From: Labilithrix sp.
Lineage (GTDB): Bacteria; Myxococcota; Polyangia; Polyangiales; Polyangiaceae
Assembly (NCBI GenBank): GCA_028287035.1
Contig: JAQBQL010000074.1
Location: forward strand, 1-64,000
Reading direction: 5' to 3'
DNA: 64,000 nucleotides
In this document: in pieces, positions 29,644-39,569 of the stretch
Layout: the number at the start of each line of letters is the position of its first letter
Numbering within the stretch: position 1 is the stretch's first letter
Notes under the pieces: generated by a model
Database searches by the model: none
Told to the model about the DNA's origin: nothing
The model's input: the letters and a program-made list of their open reading frames with translations, nothing else
Translations under genes and position numbers: made by a program

Positions 29644-31335
29644 TCACTCCTTGCGCAGGCGCCGCCGGCGGCGCCGCGACGCTGCGAACACACCCCCGAG
29701 CGCCGCCAGCCCGAGCACGCTCCACGTGCCCCCCGAGCCGCCGCCCACTGCGCAGCCCCCCGCGTCGTCGCCTGGCGCGTCGTTCGCGCCGCCGACCGGC
29801 GGGATCACCCCGCCGCCCGGGCCGGGCACCGACCCCGGCGGCACGCTCGCCGGGTCGTCCAGGAAGTACGTCGCGCCGTCCGATGACCGCGCCACGAGCG
29901 GCCGCGCGCGAACGTCGGGGCCCTTCGCGAGCGCGTTGACCTCGGCGATCGGCTTCGTCACCACCTTCGACAGATCGAAATGCCACGCCGCAGCGCTCGC
30001 GCCATCGACGACGTGGCGGCGCATCGTGCCGTCCACCAGCCACACCTCGGGCGATCTGTCGTCGGCGCGGATCAACGCCGGGGCGGCCGAGACGTCCACG
30101 CCCGGCGCCAGGCCGTCGATGGCCGCGTCGGTGAGCGGCATGGCATCGGTGAACATGACCACGCCCCAGTCCTTCAGCACCGCGGGCGACGTGATGTGGC
30201 GGCGCACGCTCGGCGGCGGGGTGGCGGTGCAGGTCACCGACTTCGTGCCGAGGAGCAGGTTCCCGCTGCCCTTGGCGTCGATCGCATGAGGGAATACCGG
30301 ATGCTCCTTGCCGTCGAAGATGCCATACGGCGTCGGCAGCGCGAATCCATGTTTCGTGGATCCGAGGAGCTTGTCGAGATCCGGTCGCTCGTTGGCGGCG
30401 GTCGTGGTGACGCTGGCCGCCCCGGCGGCGCCCGGTTTGCCATCGAAGTAGACGTGCACGTCGATGCTGGCGGTCGGCACGTCGGGGTCCTGCGCCCAGC
30501 CATCGATGCTGGTGCAGGTCGCCGCGTCGAACGCGCCGCGCGGCGCACGGTTCGGGCACATCGGCGCGGGGCCGCTTCCCTTGGCGAGGATCCCGAGGTG
30601 GTTGTTGACCTGACGGCCGCTGTCGATGACCTGTCCCTGGCCGCGGACGAACATCTGCGAGGAGCCGCCGCCGTCCTCGTTCGTGAGGAAGTCCACGGCG
30701 GGCGCCCCGCCCTCCTTCGCCATCTGCGTGACATAGGTGACGACGGCGCTGCCCGTGAGGTTCAGGTTCGTCGCGAACAGATAGAGGTGCGCGCGCTCGG
30801 CATCGATGCCGATCGCGGTGCGCCGGTGCGCGGTCGTGATGACCGCGTCGCCATCGAAATTCGGCGCCAGGGACGCCCCTCCGCGAACGAGCACGTTGTG
30901 CGCGCCCACGATGTCTGTGACGCCTGCGGAAGGCGCGGTGGCGGCCGGCTCGACGAGCTTCGCCATCTCGGGTCCGAACTGCCAGTAGCTACGATTCTCG
31001 CGGTTCTGCTGCCCGGCCGGCCAGTCCTCGCCACCGCCCCGCGCGCGACCGACCACGTACGTCCACCCCGGAAAGTCGAAGAAGTCGGCATTCACGGCGA
31101 CATCGACGTTCACTCCGGCCTTGGCTGCCCACTGCGCCGGCGTCGCCTCGCGCTCCGCGTACTTCGTCGCCCGCCCCGAGACGCCCGGCGCGCAGAGATC
31201 GGCGATGACGAGGACGCGGTCCGGGTCGGTGACCTGCGTGACGCCCGGGAACGGGTGGCTCACCGCCGCGTTCGCGGTGCTCGCCGTCAACGTGCCCAGA
31301 GCGGCGGCAGCCGCCGAGATTCGCAGCCGGTTCAT
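29644..31335 (-). CDS. Exported phosphodiester-glycosidase-like (NAGPA) protein with MYXO-CTERM tag
   Basis: 563 residues with a signal peptide ending near ANAAVSH. The first ~320 residues carry NAGPA/phosphodiester glycosidase landmarks: VNADFFDF, HRRTAIGIDAERAHLYLF, DFLTNEDGGGSSQMFV and NNHLGIL. The Asp/Asn-rich NEDGGGSS loop is the metal or substrate site in this fold. A second domain (about 330-500) has an Asp-rich 'VWLVDGTMRRHVV' repeat-like segment. The extreme C-terminus is GGCAVGGGSGG, a hydrophobic helix (SVLGLAALGGVF) and an Arg cluster, matching the MYXO-CTERM sorting tag. It is a surface-displayed glycosidase by inference. The substrate is unknown. Confidence 0.85.
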   Translation of the reverse strand: MNRLRISAAAAALGTLTASTANAAVSHPFPGVTQVTDPDRVLVIADLCAPGVSGRATKYAEREATPAQWAAKAGVNVDVAVNADFFDFPGWTYVVGRARGGGEDWPAGQQNRENRSYWQFGPEMAKLVEPAATAPSAGVTDIVGAHNVLVRGGASLAPNFDGDAVITTAHRRTAIGIDAERAHLYLFATNLNLTGSAVVTYVTQMAKEGGAPAVDFLTNEDGGGSSQMFVRGQGQVIDSGRQVNNHLGILAKGSGPAPMCPNRAPRGAFDAATCTSIDGWAQDPDVPTASIDVHVYFDGKPGAAGAASVTTTAANERPDLDKLLGSTKHGFALPTPYGIFDGKEHPVFPHAIDAKGSGNLLLGTKSVTCTATPPPSVRRHITSPAVLKDWGVVMFTDAMPLTDAAIDGLAPGVDVSAAPALIRADDRSPEVWLVDGTMRRHVVDGASAAAWHFDLSKVVTKPIAEVNALAKGPDVRARPLVARSSDGATYFLDDPASVPPGSVPGPGGGVIPPVGGANDAPGDDAGGCAVGGGSGGTWSVLGLAALGGVFAASRRRRRRLRKE

Positions 31336-31422
31336 CAGGATGGGATCTAGTCGACGCGCTCGCCGCTCGAAGGCGAAAACGGCAATTGCGCAGACCTTTG
31401 CTCGACCTGCGCAGTCAGGCAG

Positions 31423-31659
31423 TCACCGCAGTGCGCGCGCCTTCTCCCGCTGCACGAAGAGATAGAGGCTCTCCACCTTCTCGCGCGCCCACGGCGTCTT
31501 CCGCAGGAACTTGAGGCTCGACGTGATGCTCGGATCGGTCGTGAAGCAGCGAATGTTCACCTGCTCGCCGAGCGCCGGCCAGCCGTAGTACGCGACGAGC
31601 TCCGTCACGATCGTCTCCAGCGTGATGCCGTGGAGAGGGTTCCTCGGTTGTTCCGCCAC
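31423..31659 (-). CDS. VF530-like small DNA-binding-fold protein (DUF2132)
   Basis: 78 residues from the GTG at 31659. The family pattern is nearly complete: [51 protein letters not shown]. This small alpha-helical family has a fold related to DNA-binding domains, but its cellular role is not established. It is cytoplasmic. It sits 14 bp downstream of the exported-protein gene at 31674-32441 on the same strand and is probably co-transcribed with it. Longer in-phase starts would enter that gene. Confidence 0.85.
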   Translation of the reverse strand: MAEQPRNPLHGITLETIVTELVAYYGWPALGEQVNIRCFTTDPSITSSLKFLRKTPWAREKVESLYLFVQREKARALR

Positions 31660-31673
31660 GCCCGCGTGCTCCT

Positions 31674-32441
31674 TCAGAAGAACGTGTACCCGAGATTGCC
31701 GCCGATCACGTTCTGCGCGGTGCCCGCGAAGAAGTGGTCGTACCGGAACGCGAGCATGAAGTATCCCGATTCGCAGCAGTGCCCGAACTGCACGACCACC
31801 TCCGGTGACAGCGAGGGACGGAACGCCGACTCGTGGCTGCCGGCGATCTCGATCCTCGAGCCCAGACCGGCGCCGGCGCCGACCACCCAGTCGCTCGGGT
31901 GATAGAGGAAGCGGTAGCCCGGCCGCGCGAACACGCCGGTGCCGCGCGTGCTCGAGACGATGCCCGGCTCGAGCATGAGCCGGTGCGAGCGAAAATCCCG
32001 CATCGTGAACGTCCCCTGCCGGCGCGAGCACGTGAACCCGGGACCGATGGGCATGGACAGGGGCCACGAGACGGTCGCCGCGGGCGTGTCGACGCGCAGC
32101 TCCGCGCCGAAGTGCGGGATGAGCGATGCGAGCAGGAGCTCGACGGACGACCCGAACGCGCTCGTGAGCTGTCCCCACGGCGCCCCGGCGACGTCGTCCT
32201 CCTGCGGATAGCGGAACGGGATCGGCGGCTGCGATCTCTCCCAGTCGCGCAGCTCCTTGTCGTTCCGCGCGTGGAACGCCTTGCAGGCGTCGACGCCGTC
32301 CGCATAATCGTACTTCGGCTCGTCGGCGCGCGCGTCGTGCGTCGTCACGGGCGACGCGAGCACGAAGCATCCCACGAGAGCGCGCGCGGTGATCGCGGCG
32401 ATCGCGGTGATCGCCCTGGGGCGGGCAGGGGCTCCGGGCAC
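31674..32441 (-). CDS. Exported protein, probable outer-membrane barrel
   Basis: 255 residues. A long signal peptide ([20 protein letters not shown]) ends near ARADE. The mature chain begins with a Cys-containing helix ([20 protein letters not shown]). It continues as alternating hydrophobic/aromatic strands ([38 protein letters not shown]) and ends LGYTFF with C-terminal Phe, a pattern typical of outer-membrane beta-barrel proteins. No ligand or substrate can be named. Confidence 0.65.
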   Translation of the reverse strand: MPGAPARPRAITAIAAITARALVGCFVLASPVTTHDARADEPKYDYADGVDACKAFHARNDKELRDWERSQPPIPFRYPQEDDVAGAPWGQLTSAFGSSVELLLASLIPHFGAELRVDTPAATVSWPLSMPIGPGFTCSRRQGTFTMRDFRSHRLMLEPGIVSSTRGTGVFARPGYRFLYHPSDWVVGAGAGLGSRIEIAGSHESAFRPSLSPEVVVQFGHCCESGYFMLAFRYDHFFAGTAQNVIGGNLGYTFF

Positions 32442-32461
32442 GCGGCGAGGTTAGAACACTG

Positions 32462-32854
32462 TCACTCGAAGCGGAACGACTTCCCGACCGCGACGACGTC
32501 CCCGGTGAACGCGGGCACCTTCGCCTTCTTGAACTGCGTGACGATGCACCGCGCGACGGGCGTGCCCATCATCGGTCCCTTGTCGACGGCAGCCTCGGTG
32601 GCCACGCCCGCCGGCCCGAACTTCACGACGACGTGACCGTCGCCGCGCGGCGCGTTGGTGCTCTTGCACTTCACGAGGTCGACCGCGGCGAGCGCCTGGG
32701 AGGCGGCGGCACGATCGAACGGCGCCTCGTCGCTCGGAGCCGCGACGGTGGCGGGCTTCTTCGGCTTCTTCGGACCCGCGTACGAGCCGGTCGCCACCGA
32801 GGCCATGGCGAGAAGAGTGGCCGAGCCGAGCAGCACCGTCTGCGTACGCGTCAT
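32462..32854 (-). CDS. Exported protein with TonB-C-like/AgmX-type domain
   Basis: 130 residues from the ATG at 32854 ([20 protein letters not shown] signal). A 15-residue longer start would spoil the signal. After a Lys/Pro linker, the domain from about 60 on ([45 protein letters not shown]) follows the TonB-C-like pattern frequent in myxobacterial envelope proteins. The conserved Cys sits in VARCIV. A periplasmic location is expected; the role is unknown. A related C-terminal pattern occurs in the protein at 36617-37561. Confidence 0.68.
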   Translation of the reverse strand: MTRTQTVLLGSATLLAMASVATGSYAGPKKPKKPATVAAPSDEAPFDRAAASQALAAVDLVKCKSTNAPRGDGHVVVKFGPAGVATEAAVDKGPMMGTPVARCIVTQFKKAKVPAFTGDVVAVGKSFRFE

Positions 32855-33033
32855 GCGTGGCCTCGTAGCAAGCGAGGTGCCGCCGCGTGCATCCTGCAAT
32901 CATCGTCGCGCAGCGCGGTTTCCGCCGCGCCGGACGCCCTGGGCACCGCCCGTCCATGGCAGAACCGTGGTCGATCATGGATCGCGCGCGGCCCAGCGGG
33001 GGCGCTTCCTGCTATCGTCGGCGCTCCTTGAAC

Positions 33034-35601
33034 GTGACGACGAACGACGGCACTCTCCGTGCCCTTCCGCCCGAGGACGCGCCGAGCAGCGTCATCCTCG
33101 ACAACTTCCTCGCCTACGTGCAGGCGCGGGGGCTCGATCTGTATCCGGCGCAGGAGGAGGCGATCCTCGAGCTGCTCGACGGGTCCAACGTCATCCTCAA
33201 CACGCCGACCGGCTCCGGCAAATCGCTGGTCGCCGAGGCCGCGCACTACGACGCGCTCGTCCGCGGCGAACGCTCCTATTACACGAGCCCCATCAAGGCG
33301 CTCGCCAACGAGAAGTTCTTCGCGCTCGTCCGCACGTTCGGCGCCGACAACGTCGGGCTGATGACCGGCGACGCCACCGTCAACCGGGACGCGCCCATCA
33401 TCTGCGCGACCGCCGAGGTGCTCTCGAACATCGCGCTCGCCGAGGGCCCGCGCGCCGACGTCGACCTCGCGGTGCTCGACGAGTTCCACTACTACGCCGA
33501 CCGCGAGCGCGGCGTCGCCTGGCAGATCCCGCTCCTCGCCCTGCCCAACACCCGCTTTCTCCTGATGAGCGCGACGTTCGGCGACCCGGAGCCGTTCCAG
33601 AAGCGCCTCACCGATCTCAACGGGCGCCGCACCGCGGTGGTGCGCTCGAAGGACCGCCCCGTCCCCCTCGAGTTCACCTACAGCGAGCTGCCGCTCCACG
33701 AGGCGGTGCAGAAGCTCGTGAACGCGGGGCGGTTCCCCATCTACCTCGTCAACTTCACGCAGCGGGCGTGCGCCGAAGAGGCGCAGAACCTGATGAGCGT
33801 CGACCACTGCACGAAGGAAGAGAAGAAGCGCATCAACGAGGCGCTGCTCGGCGCGCGCTTCGACAGCCCGTACGGCCGCGAGCTCTCGCGCTTCCTCCGG
33901 CACGGCATCGGCATCCACCATGCCGGACTGCTCCCCAAGTACCGCCTCATCGTCGAGAAGCTCGCCCAGAAGGGCCTCCTCAAGATCATCAGCGGCACCG
34001 ACACGCTGGGCGTCGGCGTGAACGTGCCGATCCGTACCGTGCTCTTCACGAAGCTGTGCAAGTACGACGGCGAGAAGACCGCCATCCTGAAGGTGCGCGA
34101 CTTCCAGCAGATCAGCGGGCGCGCCGGCCGCAAGGGCTTCGACGATCAGGGCTACGTCGTCGCGCAGGCGCCCGAGCACGTCATCGAGAACCTCCGCCTC
34201 GAGCAGAAGGCGGGCGCCGATCCCGCGAAGAAGCGGAAGATCGTGAAGAAGAAGCCGCCGGACTGGGGCTACGTTCACTGGGACAAGGCCACGTTCGACA
34301 AGCTCGTCACCGCGCAGCCCGAGCCGCTCGTCTCGCGCTTCAACGTGTCCCACGGCATGGTCGTCAGCGTGCTGTCGCGCGAGGAGAACGGCGGGTGCAT
34401 GGCGCTCGGTCGGCTCATCAAGCGCTCGCACGAGCGCGTCCCGCAGCAGCGCGCGCTCGGCCGCACCGCGCTCGAGATGTTCCGGTCCCTCGAGGAGGCA
34501 GGCATCCTCACGCGCGACTTCGACGAGTACGACGGGCGCCGGCGCATCGTCGTGAACACCGATCTGGGTGCCGACTTCTCCATCCACCACGCGCTGTCGC
34601 TCTACCTCCTCGACACCGCCAAGCTGCTCGTGACGTCCGACCCGGCGTACGAGCTGGATCTGCTCACGCTCGTCGAGTCGATCCTCGAGAACCCCGACAT
34701 CATCCTCGCGCGCCAGCTCGACAAGCTGAAGGGCGACAAGGTCGCCGAGCTCAAGGCGGCGGGCGTCGAGTACGAGGAGCGGATGGCCCAGCTCGAGAAG
34801 CTCGAGTACCCGAAGCCGCAGGCCGAGTTCATCTACGGCACCTTCAATGCGTTCGCGGTGAAGCATCCGTGGGTGAAGGCCGACAACATCCGGCCGAAGT
34901 CGATCGCGCGCGAGATGTACGAGAACTTCATCTCCTTCTCGGAGTACGTCCGCGAGTACGGCCTCGAGCGCGTCGAGGGCGTCCTCCTCCGCTACCTGTC
35001 GGACGTCTACAAGGCGCTCGTGCAGAACGTGCCGAAGTGGGCGCGCACCGATGCGGTGGACGACGTCGCCACGTACTTCGGCGCGATCGTGCGCCAGGTC
35101 GACGCGAGCCTCCTCGACGAGTGGGAGCGCCTCAAGAACCCCGCCGAGCGCATCGAGGCACGGCCCGACACCGACGACCTTGAGCCGGCCGGCTCGAAGG
35201 ACATCACGAAGGATCCGCGCGCGTTCACGGTGCTCCTCCGCAACGAGATCTTCCGCCTGCTCCGCGCGATCTCGCGCCGCGACTGGACGGAGGCGGCGCG
35301 CGTGGTGCTGCCGGTCGCCGAGGTGGGTAACGCAGGGTCCGAGGTGCGCGAGGCGGCGCGCGTGGAGGCCGAGCTCGCGCCGTACTTCGCCGATCACGCG
35401 TCGCTCCGCATCGACCCCGAGGCGCGGAGCCCGAAATTCCTGGAGATCACGCCGAGCGAGGACGCCACCTTCTGGCAGGTGCGACAGACACTCCTCGACC
35501 CCGAGGAGGATCACGACGGCTTCCTCGAGCTGACGGTCGACCTCGCGGCCTCGCGCGAGGCCGGCAAGCCCGTGCTCACGCTCGTACGTTTCGGTCGCTG
35601 A
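33034..35601 (+). CDS. Ski2-like DEAD/DEAH-box RNA helicase (DUF3516 family)
   Basis: 855 residues from the GTG at 33034; a TTG at 33028 or ATGs further upstream are possible but give a non-conserved Arg-rich leader. Superfamily 2 motifs: Walker [10 protein letters not shown] (about 58), [13 protein letters not shown] (Ia), LDEFHYY (II, Walker B), SATFGDP (III), [13 protein letters not shown] (V) and [11 protein letters not shown] (VI). The long C-terminal region matches DUF3516-type Ski2-like bacterial helicases. It is probably a cytoplasmic RNA helicase. It is divergent from the small exported-protein gene and upstream of a small hypothetical gene. Confidence 0.93.
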   Translation: MTTNDGTLRALPPEDAPSSVILDNFLAYVQARGLDLYPAQEEAILELLDGSNVILNTPTGSGKSLVAEAAHYDALVRGERSYYTSPIKALANEKFFALVRTFGADNVGLMTGDATVNRDAPIICATAEVLSNIALAEGPRADVDLAVLDEFHYYADRERGVAWQIPLLALPNTRFLLMSATFGDPEPFQKRLTDLNGRRTAVVRSKDRPVPLEFTYSELPLHEAVQKLVNAGRFPIYLVNFTQRACAEEAQNLMSVDHCTKEEKKRINEALLGARFDSPYGRELSRFLRHGIGIHHAGLLPKYRLIVEKLAQKGLLKIISGTDTLGVGVNVPIRTVLFTKLCKYDGEKTAILKVRDFQQISGRAGRKGFDDQGYVVAQAPEHVIENLRLEQKAGADPAKKRKIVKKKPPDWGYVHWDKATFDKLVTAQPEPLVSRFNVSHGMVVSVLSREENGGCMALGRLIKRSHERVPQQRALGRTALEMFRSLEEAGILTRDFDEYDGRRRIVVNTDLGADFSIHHALSLYLLDTAKLLVTSDPAYELDLLTLVESILENPDIILARQLDKLKGDKVAELKAAGVEYEERMAQLEKLEYPKPQAEFIYGTFNAFAVKHPWVKADNIRPKSIAREMYENFISFSEYVREYGLERVEGVLLRYLSDVYKALVQNVPKWARTDAVDDVATYFGAIVRQVDASLLDEWERLKNPAERIEARPDTDDLEPAGSKDITKDPRAFTVLLRNEIFRLLRAISRRDWTEAARVVLPVAEVGNAGSEVREAARVEAELAPYFADHASLRIDPEARSPKFLEITPSEDATFWQVRQTLLDPEEDHDGFLELTVDLAASREAGKPVLTLVRFGR

Positions 35602-35623
35602 CCGCGGTACGAGATTCGCTACG

Positions 35624-36193
35624 ATGGCGGGAGTGGCGAAGAAGACGAAGCTGCCCCTGATCGCCGACAGCCGGGGCAAGGGCGACGTGGCCGGCGAGCC
35701 ACGCGATGCCGTGAAGAAGACGAAGGGCCCGGCCGAGCACAAGCCGTCGCTCGACGACGCGCGCAACCGTCTCGGCGGACGCACCACCCACGAGATGCCG
35801 GGGCCGCCGGGCATCTCGCCGGGGATCATCGTGCAGGTGCTCGCGAACGACGGGTCCAAGCACGTGGCGGTGGTGGTCTTCGCGAACCCCAGCGAGGTCC
35901 ACGTGCTCATCGACGGCACCAAGCTGCGGCGCGTGCCCCCCGCCGCGGTCGAGGTCAACGCGGGCGCGCTCGCGACGCCGGCGACGCTCACGAGGATCGC
36001 CGACGACGCCCACGTCTTCGCGCGCCTCTCCGAGGGACAGCCGGTGCGCTACGCGGACGACACGGGAGGGCTTCTCGGCGGCAAGCTCGTCGAGAAGTGC
36101 CGCTACGGCGGGCTCGTCGTGCGGGACGACGGCGCGGTCGTGGCGGTCGGGTTCCGGAAGCTCTGGCCGGCCGCGAACGCCGGCGCGGCCTGA
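35624..36193 (+). CDS. Conserved-looking protein, unknown
   Basis: 189 residues. A basic, disordered N-terminus (KKTKLPLIADSRGKG) precedes a compact beta-rich part (PGIIVQVLANDGSKHVAVVV, VEKCRYGGLVVRDDGAVVAV). It has no signal peptide or membrane helix. It starts 22 bp after the helicase stop and ends 3 bp before the next gene's GTG, so the three genes are probably one transcript. The two beta blocks have similar spacing (LxxGLxVxxDGxVVAV) and may be small SH3-like barrels. No family is recognised. Confidence 0.65.
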   Translation: MAGVAKKTKLPLIADSRGKGDVAGEPRDAVKKTKGPAEHKPSLDDARNRLGGRTTHEMPGPPGISPGIIVQVLANDGSKHVAVVVFANPSEVHVLIDGTKLRRVPPAAVEVNAGALATPATLTRIADDAHVFARLSEGQPVRYADDTGGLLGGKLVEKCRYGGLVVRDDGAVVAVGFRKLWPAANAGAA

Positions 36194-36196
36194 CGC

Positions 36197-36544
36197 GTGG
36201 CGCTTCGGCCCGAGCTCCAGCAGATCGTCGACGCGCTCCTCGCCGCGAGCGGCGCGTCGCGCGAGGTGACGCTCGACGCGATCGGCGAGGCGATCGGCGT
36301 CCGTGGCGTCACGAGCCCCGAGATCGACGCGATGATCGCCGCGCTCGAGGCCCGGGGCCGCAAGGTGTCGGGGCCGCAGGGTGGCGACGGCGAGCAGCAG
36401 CTCGCGGCGGTCGTCAGGGCGGCGCGGGAGCTCACTCCCGAGCTCGGTCGCAAACCGACCGCCGCGGAGATCGCCGCGCGCGCCGGGCTCACCGCCGAGC
36501 AGGTCCGTCACGCGCTCGATCTGCTCACCATCATGCAGCGCTGA
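36197..36544 (+). CDS. Small protein resembling sigma-70 regions (1.1 and 3-like)
   Basis: 115 residues from a GTG start. The first ~55 residues (IVDALLAASGASREVTLDAI, then SPEIDAMIAALEARG) have the helical pattern of sigma-70 region 1.1. The C-terminal half (VVRAARELTPELGRKPTAAE, IAARAGLTAEQVRHALDLL) closely follows the region 3 pattern 'xRxPTxxEIAxxxGLxxxxVxxxL'. Region 2 and region 4 DNA-recognition helices are missing, so it is not a sigma factor. It could bind RNA polymerase or be a regulatory relic. It directly follows the unknown gene at 35624. Confidence 0.6.
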   Translation: MALRPELQQIVDALLAASGASREVTLDAIGEAIGVRGVTSPEIDAMIAALEARGRKVSGPQGGDGEQQLAAVVRAARELTPELGRKPTAAEIAARAGLTAEQVRHALDLLTIMQR

Positions 36545-36616
36545 GCGTCTGCGTTCGCCGCGCGGCGACGCCGACCATGGTGCAGCGCAGCATCCGTGCT
36601 ACGCCTCGCGCGGGCA

Positions 36617-37561
36617 ATGACGCATCCGCGCGGCACCACCGGTGAGCACGGCGACCGCGCGACGATCTGGATCGTCGCCGCCGGGGCTCTCCACGCCGCG
36701 GTGTTCGTCGCCCTCGCCTTCTTGCCGGTGCGAGGGGCTGCGCATCCCCCCGCCGTCGACGCGCCGAGCGAGATCGAGGTGGCGGTCGAGACCGCCACCA
36801 CGACGACCGCGGCACCTCCTGCGCCGAGCCCGGCCCCCGAAGCGACCGCCGCTCCGGCGAGCGCCGGCCTCGCGCCCACCATGGCCGCCGCCGCCATCGC
36901 GAGCAGCCGCGCCGGCGTCCGCGAGGGTGCCCCAGCAGCCTCGAGCGAGGTGGCGGCCGCGGAGGCCACGAGCGGCACGCCGGGCGGCGAACGTCCCCCG
37001 TCCCCGCCGCTCACGCCCGAGCAGCTCGGCCTCGGCGGCATCGGCAAGAGCAATCCGTTCCTGCCGAGGCGCGCGGAGCCAGAGGCATCGCTCGACAAGC
37101 CGCGTCGCGAGCGGCTACGCGGCACCGGCCTCGAGCACGACACGCAGCTCGGTCTCGGTCCCGAGGGCCCGGCGCTCGGCGCTCTCTCGGACGGGACGCG
37201 CATGAGCATCGCGCCCCTCGAAGGCCGCGCGATCTTCCTCGTGCGCTCCGATCGCGACGGGCTCGTCTCCAGCATCGACCTCCTCGACTCCGCCGGCGGC
37301 ACGGGCTGGCTGGAGGCGGGCAAGCTCGCGTTCGAGGCCCTCAAGGCGAAGCGGTTCCGCGTGCCGACCGGCGCGAACGGCCTCGCCATGCGCATCGAGG
37401 TGACGTCCGGCATGAAGCTGCCGAACGGCCAGGACGCGCCGGTCGGCACGAGGCGCGGCGCCGGCGGCATGCCGGAGCTGACGATCCCGGACGTCTCGAA
37501 CATCGGCGCCGCCCCGCGCCGGGTCGTCAAATCCCGGATCGTCTCCACCGAGGCGCTCTAG
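36617..37561 (+). CDS. TonB-like membrane-anchored envelope protein
   Basis: 314 residues from the ATG at 36617; a GTG at 36596 is an alternative. The N-terminal membrane anchor (IWIVAAGALHAAVFVALAFL) is followed by a Pro/Ala/Glu-rich periplasmic linker of about 100 residues. The C-terminal domain includes AIFLVRSDRDGLVSSIDLLD and FEALKAKRFRVPTGANGL, then MRIEV, in TonB-C-like fashion. This architecture fits energy transducers or AgmX/gliding-type proteins. No ExbB/ExbD genes are nearby, so the energising partner is unknown. It converges with the dehydrogenase gene. Confidence 0.68.
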   Translation: MTHPRGTTGEHGDRATIWIVAAGALHAAVFVALAFLPVRGAAHPPAVDAPSEIEVAVETATTTTAAPPAPSPAPEATAAPASAGLAPTMAAAAIASSRAGVREGAPAASSEVAAAEATSGTPGGERPPSPPLTPEQLGLGGIGKSNPFLPRRAEPEASLDKPRRERLRGTGLEHDTQLGLGPEGPALGALSDGTRMSIAPLEGRAIFLVRSDRDGLVSSIDLLDSAGGTGWLEAGKLAFEALKAKRFRVPTGANGLAMRIEVTSGMKLPNGQDAPVGTRRGAGGMPELTIPDVSNIGAAPRRVVKSRIVSTEAL

Positions 37562-37572
37562 GCGCGTTCCGA

Positions 37573-38508
37573 TCAGCCGAGCTGGCGGTCGAGCCACTCG
37601 GTGACGCGCGCGACGGTGTCGCCGTAGAAGGTGCGGTAGAGATCGCGCGTGACGTAGCCGATGTGCGGCGTGACGAGGAGCCCGTCCAGCGTGCGCATCG
37701 GATGACCCTCGGGAAGCGGCTCGACGTCGAACACGTCGATCGCGGCACCCGCGATGCGTCGCTCGGCAACCGCCGCGAGCAGCGCCGCCTCGTCGACGAT
37801 CGGCCCGCGCGACGTGTTGACGAGGCGCGCGGTCCTCTTCATCAGGGCGAGCGCCGGCGCGTCGACGATGCCGCGCGTGCGCTGCGACAGCACGAGGTGG
37901 ATGGTGAGGACGTCGGCACGCGCGAAGAGCTCCTCCTTCGACACGAGCTCGGCGCCCACCGACTGCGCGTGCTCCTTCGTGAGGTTCTGGCTCCACGCGA
38001 TGACGTTCATTCCGAAGGCGCCCCCGATCTTCGCAACGACCGAGCCGATGTTCCCGAGGCCGAGCACGGCGAGCGTATGGCCGTGGAGATCCTCGCCGAC
38101 CGTGTGCTGCCAGCGACCGGCGCGCACCGCGTTCGCCTCGGCGACGATGTGGCGGGCCCCCGCGAGGATCAGCGCCCACGTGTGCTCGATGGTTGGCGCC
38201 GACGAGTAGCCCGTGAAGGCCACCTCGACGCCGCGTGCCTCGGCGGCCTTCATGTCGATGGAAGCGTTGCGCCGGCCCGTCGAGACGACGAGCCGGAGGT
38301 CCGGGAGGCGCTCGAGGACGCGGGCGGGGAGCGGGGTGCGTTCGCGCATCACGCACAGGACCTCGTAGGGAGCGAGACGCGCGACGAGCGCCTCCTCGTC
38401 CACGACGTGGTCCTCGAACACGTCGACCTGCGCCCGCCGCTCGAGGGCCGTCCAGTCGGCGAGCTCGCGAGCGATCCCCTGGTAGTCGTCGAGCACGGCG
38501 ATCTTCAT
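37573..38508 (-). CDS. D-2-hydroxyacid dehydrogenase (NAD-dependent)
   Basis: 311 residues from the ATG at 38508 (MKIAVLDDY); a start at 38520 adds four residues. The family motifs are complete: NAD-binding LGLGNIGSVVAKIGGAFGM, then the catalytic Arg in LVNTSRGPIVDE, Glu in VFDVEPLPEGH, and His in TPHIGYVT. The substrate is an alpha-keto acid or its 2-hydroxy counterpart; the exact one cannot be read from sequence. Cytoplasmic, single gene, separate from the LTxxQ lipoprotein gene 57 bp upstream on the same strand. Confidence 0.9.
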   Translation of the reverse strand: MKIAVLDDYQGIARELADWTALERRAQVDVFEDHVVDEEALVARLAPYEVLCVMRERTPLPARVLERLPDLRLVVSTGRRNASIDMKAAEARGVEVAFTGYSSAPTIEHTWALILAGARHIVAEANAVRAGRWQHTVGEDLHGHTLAVLGLGNIGSVVAKIGGAFGMNVIAWSQNLTKEHAQSVGAELVSKEELFARADVLTIHLVLSQRTRGIVDAPALALMKRTARLVNTSRGPIVDEAALLAAVAERRIAGAAIDVFDVEPLPEGHPMRTLDGLLVTPHIGYVTRDLYRTFYGDTVARVTEWLDRQLG

Positions 38509-38565
38509 CGCGCGCAGCATAACGAAGCGGGCGTGATGGGAGAACCCACCACGCCCGGCCGGCGG

Positions 38566-39498
38566 TCAGCGACGCTGCGGGCCCGCCTCGATCTTCTGCG
38601 CGAGCTTCTCGCGCTGCGCGGGCTCGAGCACGGAGGTGATGATCGACAGCTCGGTCGCGAAGTGATCGGCGTGGGCCGGGCCGAGGTTCGCGCCCGGCGG
38701 CGGCTGCACGAACGCGTTCGCGTCGAAGGTGTCACCCGCGAAGGTCGCCAGCTTCGTCTGCATCTGGGCGCGCATCGCCTCGTGCTGCTGCTGCATCGCG
38801 GCGCGGTCGGCCTCGCTGGGCGCGGCGGGGCGGCTGGCGTCGAGCTTCGCCTTGATGGTGTCCTTCTGGGCCTGCGTCAGGTCGAGGCCCTCGAGCATGT
38901 GCCCCATCGGGCCGAGCTCTCCGCCCGGGCCGGGGCGGCCGGCGCCCTCGCCCTTCGGACCACGGCCCTCCTCCGGGCCGTGCTCCTTCCGCTCGTCTCC
39001 GTGCCTGGAGACGGCCGCGACGAGCGCCTTCCGCTGGTCGGCGGTGAGCGTGTCGTGCAGGGTGGTGAGCGCCTTCGCGGACGCCGCCTGGCGCGCCGCC
39101 TGGTCGCTCGGCGCGGGCGCCGCGATGCTCGTCGCCTCGACCTTGCCGGCGCGGATGCCCGCGGCGAGCGCGGAGACCTTCGACCGGTCGAACGCGGGGG
39201 GAGCGGCGGGCTTGCTCGCGTCGAGCGCGCCCTGGATGGTGGTCTTCTGCGCGTCGGTCAGGTTCAGCGTCGGCTCGTGGAGCGCGGCGACGAGCAGGAA
39301 GTCGGGGCCGCCGGGGTGATGGCCACGGTGCTGCGCACGCGCCGGATCGGCGGAGGTGGAGTCGGCAACGGTCTCCTTGGCGCGGACCGTCTCCGTGGTG
39401 TCGGCGCCGGTGCCGGAGGCCGCTTCGCCGCTGCAACCCGCGAGCGTCACGAGCAGGCCGAGAAGCGAGACGGTCGAGAGAGAGCGGATCGAGATCAT
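38566..39498 (-). CDS. Spy/ZraP-like LTxxQ-motif periplasmic lipoprotein
   Basis: 310 residues. The lipoprotein signal ends in LAGC. Three LTxxQ motifs are visible (LTDAQKTTIQ, LTADQRKAL, LTQAQKDTIK), plus a fourth degenerate one (LEPAQREKL), in a long helical chain with His/Gly/Pro-rich patches (AQHRGHHPGG, HGDERKEHGPEEG) that could bind metal. The Spy, CpxP and ZraP families are envelope-stress chaperones or metal-binding sensors. It is divergent from a ZraSR-like sensor-regulator pair, with a sigma-54 promoter (39570-39585) in front, so it is probably the regulated effector. At 310 residues it is roughly twice the usual size. Confidence 0.82.
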   Translation of the reverse strand: MISIRSLSTVSLLGLLVTLAGCSGEAASGTGADTTETVRAKETVADSTSADPARAQHRGHHPGGPDFLLVAALHEPTLNLTDAQKTTIQGALDASKPAAPPAFDRSKVSALAAGIRAGKVEATSIAAPAPSDQAARQAASAKALTTLHDTLTADQRKALVAAVSRHGDERKEHGPEEGRGPKGEGAGRPGPGGELGPMGHMLEGLDLTQAQKDTIKAKLDASRPAAPSEADRAAMQQQHEAMRAQMQTKLATFAGDTFDANAFVQPPPGANLGPAHADHFATELSIITSVLEPAQREKLAQKIEAGPQRR

Positions 39499-39569
39499 GA
39501 AAACATTCTCCTGGTCGATGAGACGTGGGCGGTCGCCTCGTCAATCCGACGAAGCACGATGACCCTCAC

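Noticed and set aside
31423..32370. Long open frame ending in the VF530-like protein
   Set aside because: Most of it is out-of-frame shadow of the exported-protein gene; the GTG at 31659 gives the compact domain of normal size.
32851..35991. Thousand-residue open frame antisense to the helicase
   Set aside because: Shadow of a GC-rich gene: the sense strand shows all helicase motifs, and the antisense translation is low-complexity Arg/Glu/Leu.
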